A stretch of 64,000 nt of DNA from Cupriavidus pauculus (GTDB lineage Bacteria; Pseudomonadota; Gammaproteobacteria; Burkholderiales; Burkholderiaceae). Under the pieces are notes generated by a model, which was not told the origin of the DNA, ran no database searches, and saw only the letters and a program-made list of their open reading frames with translations. Shown piece by piece: positions 61,042-64,000 of the stretch (position 1 is its first letter; every line of letters starts with the position of its first letter). The translations under genes and the position numbers were made by a program. Where the stretch lies: assembly GCF_003854935.1 (NCBI RefSeq), contig NZ_CP033970.1:186001-250000 (forward strand), written 5' to 3'.

Positions 61042-64000
61042 CTAATGAAAATCCCGGCTTCCCACCATCAGCCGGCCCAGCAGCGGGCTCAGGTCGACGA
61101 GTTCGTCGGCGACCAGGTGGCGGACTTCGCCCTGGCGTTGCCAGGTGCCGATCACGCCGAGCAGGGTGGCGCCGAGGACTTCCTTGCGCTGGCGTTCCAC
61201 CAGGCCGGGCCAGATGATCACGTTGATGGCGCCGGTCTCGTCCTCGATGGACGTGAAGATCGTGCCGCTGGCCGTGGAGGGCCGCTGGCGGACCGTGACG
61301 ATGCCGCACGCGCGCACGCGGCGGCCGTTGCCGAGCCGGGACAACTGCTGCGCGGTCACGTACCGCAGCGCGGCCAGGCGGCGTCGCAGCAGCGTCAGCG
61401 GGTGGCACTTCAGTGACAGCCCCAGGCTCGCATAGTCGGCCGCCACGTCCTCGCCAAGCTTCGGTTCGGGCAGCGCCAGCGCCAGTTCCTGCGGCGGCGC
61501 CTCGTGCAGCAGGTCGCGGTGCGCGCTCTGCACGGCGGCGCCGCGTGCGTGCCAGCGGGCCTGATGCCGATGGCCGGCCAGCGACACCAGTGCGTCGGCG
61601 GCGGCCAGTACGTCGATGTCGTGCGCGTCCAGCGCCGCGCGGTGCGCCAGGTCTTCCACGCTGTCGAAGGGCCGCGCGGCGCGCGCCGCCTCGATGCGCA
61701 GCGCGGCCGCCTCGCGCATGCCCTTCACGCGGTTCATGCCCAGCCGCACGTCGCGATGGCGCTGCCCGGTGCGGCGCGGCTCCAGCGTGCTTTCCCAGCC
61801 GCTGATGGTGACGTCCACCGGCTGCGTCGCCACGCCATGGCGGCGCCCGTCCTGCACGAGCTGGGACGGCGAGTAGAACCCCATGGGCTGGCTGTTGAGC
61901 AGCGCGCACAGGAACGCGTCGGGGTAGTGGCACTTGATCCATGCGCTGACGTAGACCAGCTTGGCAAAGCTGGCCGCGTGGCTTTCCGGAAAGCCGTACT
62001 CGCCAAAGCCCTCGATCTGCTTGCAGATGGCCAGCGCGAAGGGCTCGGGGTAGCCGCGCGATGTCAGCGCGCGCACCAGCGCGTCCTGGTGCTTCTTGAG
62101 ATCGCCGCGCCGCCGCCATGCCGCCATCGACCGCCGCAACTGGTCCGCCTGGCCCGGCGTGAAGCCGCCCGCCTCGATGGCAAGCTGCATCACCTGTTCC
62201 TGGAAGATCGGCACGCCCAGCGTGCGGCCCAGCACGCGGCGGATCACGTCGTTGAAGTAGGTCGGCATCTTGCCGGTGCGGCGCAGGTCCTCGCGCCGCT
62301 TCAGGTACGGGTGCACCATGCCGCCCTGGATGGGCCCGGGCCGCACGATGGCCACCTCCACCACCAGGTCGTAGTACTGGCGCGGCTGCAGGCGCGGCAG
62401 CATCGACTGCTGGGCGCGCGATTCGATCTGGAACACGCCGATCGTGTCGGCCTTGCAGATCATCTCGTAGGTGGCGTCGTCGGTCTCGGGCAGGTCCTCC
62501 ATGCGCGTGGGCAGGCCCGCGCGCTCCGGCTCGGGGTTCGGGATCATCGCCAGCGCGCGCCGGATGGCGGTCAGCATGCCCAGCGCCAGCACGTCCACCT
62601 TGAGCAGCCCCAGGGACTCCAGGTCATCCTTGTCCCACTGGATCACGCTGCGGTCCTTCATCGCCGCGTTCTCGATCGGCACCAGCCGCGACAGCTTGTG
62701 CCGCGCGATCACGAACCCGCCCACGTGCTGCGACAGATGGCGCGGAAAGCCGCGAAGCTGCTCGGTCAGGCTGGCCCACTGCCGCACGGCCGGCGAATCG
62801 GGGTCCAGCCCGTAGCGGGAGATCCGCTCGATGAACGCGGTGCCGCCGTCCCACCACGCCTGGCCCTTCACTACCTGCTCCACCACGCTCGGGTCGATGC
62901 CCAGCGCGCGCCCCACGTCGCGCAGCGCGCTGCGCGAGCGGTACGTGATCAGCGACGCGGCCAGCGCGGCGCGGTGGCGGCCGTACTTGTCGTAGATGTA
63001 CTGGATGACCTCCTCGCGCCGCTGGTGCTCGAAGTCGACGTCGATGTCGGGCGGCTCGTCGCGCTCGCGCGACAGAAAGCGGCCGAACAGCAGGTTGGCC
63101 TGCTCGGGGCTGACCTCGGTGATGTGCAGGCAGTAGCAGACCAGCGAGTTGGCGGCCGAGCCCCGGCCCTGGCACAGGATGCCGCGCTCCCGCGCGAAGC
63201 GGACGATGTCGTGCACGGTCAGGAAGAACGGCTCGTAGTGCTTCTCCTCGATCAGCGCAAGCTCGCCTTCCAACTGGGTCTCCCAGTCAGGCTCCATGCC
63301 GTGCGGAAAGCGTTCGGCAATGCCCTTCTTCACTTCCTGGCGCAGGTAGCCGATGGGCGTCAGGCCGGCCGGCACCAGTTCCTCCGGATACTCGTAGCGC
63401 AGCGCGTCGAGCGAGAAGCGGCATTGCGCGGCGATCTTCAGCGTCTGCGCCAGCGCGTCGCGCGGGTACAGCCGCGACAGCACCTGCCGCATGCGCAGGT
63501 GCGCCTCGGCGTTCGGCGCCAGCGCCATGCCGCACTGCGGCAGCGGCTGGCCCAGCCGGATGGCGGTCAGCACGTCGGCCAGCGGCTTGCGCGAGCGCAC
63601 GTGCATGTTGACCGCGCCGGCCGCCACCAGCGGCACGCCGGTATCCCGCGAGACGTCCTGCAGCCGCGTGCGGTGCAGCGCATCGGCATGGCCCTGCAGC
63701 AGTTCCAGCGCGATCCACGCGCGCGCGCCGAACACCTCGCGGCACCACTGCGCCTGCGCGCGCAGCACGTCGGCATCGGCGCAGTAGCCGGGCAGCAGGA
63801 TGGCCAGGCAGTCGGGCATGCCGCGCAGGTGGTGTTCGTCGGGCTGGGGATCGGCGATGTCGGACGGATACAGCAGGTAGCTGCCTTTTTCCGCGCGGCG
63901 GCGGCCGAGCGTGATGAACTCGCTGAGATTGCCGAAGCCGTCGCGGTTGCACGCCAGCAGCACCAGGCGCGGCGCCGGCATGGCGTCGCCGGGCGCGGCG
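61042..64000 (-). CDS. dnaE2: Error-prone DNA polymerase DnaE2/ImuC (5' end beyond window)
   Basis: The frame stays open to the right edge, so the start and the first part of the PHP domain are missing; about 985 residues are seen against the usual ~1050-1100. Polymerase landmarks are present: GRGSAANSLVCYCL and PDIDVDFEHQRREEVIQYIY (catalytic Asp residues), SQHVGGFVIARHK, and a C-terminal OB-fold (VRACGIVTVRQRPSTASG). It lacks proofreading and takes part in SOS translesion synthesis with ImuA/ImuB, whose genes normally lie just upstream, that is, beyond the window. Palindrome array abuts its 3' end. Confidence 0.95.
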   Translation of the reverse strand, partial: AAPGDAMPAPRLVLLACNRDGFGNLSEFITLGRRRAEKGSYLLYPSDIADPQPDEHHLRGMPDCLAILLPGYCADADVLRAQAQWCREVFGARAWIALELLQGHADALHRTRLQDVSRDTGVPLVAAGAVNMHVRSRKPLADVLTAIRLGQPLPQCGMALAPNAEAHLRMRQVLSRLYPRDALAQTLKIAAQCRFSLDALRYEYPEELVPAGLTPIGYLRQEVKKGIAERFPHGMEPDWETQLEGELALIEEKHYEPFFLTVHDIVRFARERGILCQGRGSAANSLVCYCLHITEVSPEQANLLFGRFLSRERDEPPDIDVDFEHQRREEVIQYIYDKYGRHRAALAASLITYRSRSALRDVGRALGIDPSVVEQVVKGQAWWDGGTAFIERISRYGLDPDSPAVRQWASLTEQLRGFPRHLSQHVGGFVIARHKLSRLVPIENAAMKDRSVIQWDKDDLESLGLLKVDVLALGMLTAIRRALAMIPNPEPERAGLPTRMEDLPETDDATYEMICKADTIGVFQIESRAQQSMLPRLQPRQYYDLVVEVAIVRPGPIQGGMVHPYLKRREDLRRTGKMPTYFNDVIRRVLGRTLGVPIFQEQVMQLAIEAGGFTPGQADQLRRSMAAWRRRGDLKKHQDALVRALTSRGYPEPFALAICKQIEGFGEYGFPESHAASFAKLVYVSAWIKCHYPDAFLCALLNSQPMGFYSPSQLVQDGRRHGVATQPVDVTISGWESTLEPRRTGQRHRDVRLGMNRVKGMREAAALRIEAARAARPFDSVEDLAHRAALDAHDIDVLAAADALVSLAGHRHQARWHARGAAVQSAHRDLLHEAPPQELALALPEPKLGEDVAADYASLGLSLKCHPLTLLRRRLAALRYVTAQQLSRLGNGRRVRACGIVTVRQRPSTASGTIFTSIEDETGAINVIIWPGLVERQRKEVLGATLLGVIGTWQRQGEVRHLVADELVDLSPLLGRLMVGSRDFH

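Noticed and set aside
60391-61416. Long open frames over the palindrome array, both strands
   Set aside because: They repeat the same low-complexity peptide (PSPACGRGVGGEG-like) because the DNA is repetitive; no start sites or family similarity.

Overview
The window is high-GC, densely packed bacterial chromosome. Its gene set and protein sequences look most like a betaproteobacterium of the Cupriavidus/Ralstonia group (Burkholderiaceae): a phosphocholine phospholipase C, Bug/TctC receptors, a two-part hopanoid locus, a pel operon and an ImuC-type polymerase. I cannot fix the species. No rRNA, tRNA, insertion sequence, prophage or CRISPR array was seen.

Layout. 1-8 kb: the 3' end of a phospholipase C gene, a LysR regulator, an M14 carboxypeptidase overlapping an alpha/beta hydrolase gene, a TetR regulator facing a secreted protein built from ~12-residue FTDGARxxNRD repeats (three matching 18-bp palindromes link the two), an anchored alpha/beta hydrolase and a chemotaxis receptor with almost no sensor domain. 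8-19 kb: a metal-chelatase block on the minus strand, read as an exported membrane-anchored CobN paralogue, CobW, cytosolic CobN, a ChlI-type ATPase and a minimal VWA (ChlD-like) protein. 19-26.5 kb: small unknown proteins, an esterase, a solitary P-loop ATPase with an AT-rich promoter and inverted repeat, a DHA2 efflux pump with a divergent LysR regulator, and an AGE-family epimerase.

26.7-36 kb: hopanoid locus A (hpnB, hpnA, ispH, hpnH, hpnM, hpnN) ending in an MlaA/VacJ lipoprotein, so isoprenoid supply, C35 side-chain addition and lipid export to the outer membrane are encoded together. 36-38.7 kb: a two-component system. 38.9-52 kb: a complete pelABCDEFG operon for the Pel exopolysaccharide, with the c-di-GMP I-site motif of PelD retained. 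52.9 kb: a cold-shock protein. 53.5-57.1 kb: hopanoid locus B (hpnD, shc, hpnG), the cyclisation core. The two hopanoid parts are thus separated by the pel operon and the kinase/regulator pair. 57.3-60.4 kb: a TctC receptor, a CaiB-type CoA transferase and a citrate-synthase-like lyase, probably a small organic-acid/CoA-ester operon behind a palindromic operator. 61 kb to the end: the error-prone polymerase gene dnaE2 (imuC), cut by the window edge.

A family of GC-rich palindromes (CCCCTCTCCCGC-n-GCGGGAGAGGGG) sits only between genes, usually as inverted pairs, and forms a three-unit ~199-bp tandem array at 60.4-61.0 kb. The observations I would follow first are the TetR/three-operator/DGAR-repeat module, the exported CobN paralogue, the solitary ATPase with its operator-like repeat, and the hpnA gene whose natural first codon appears to be ATT.
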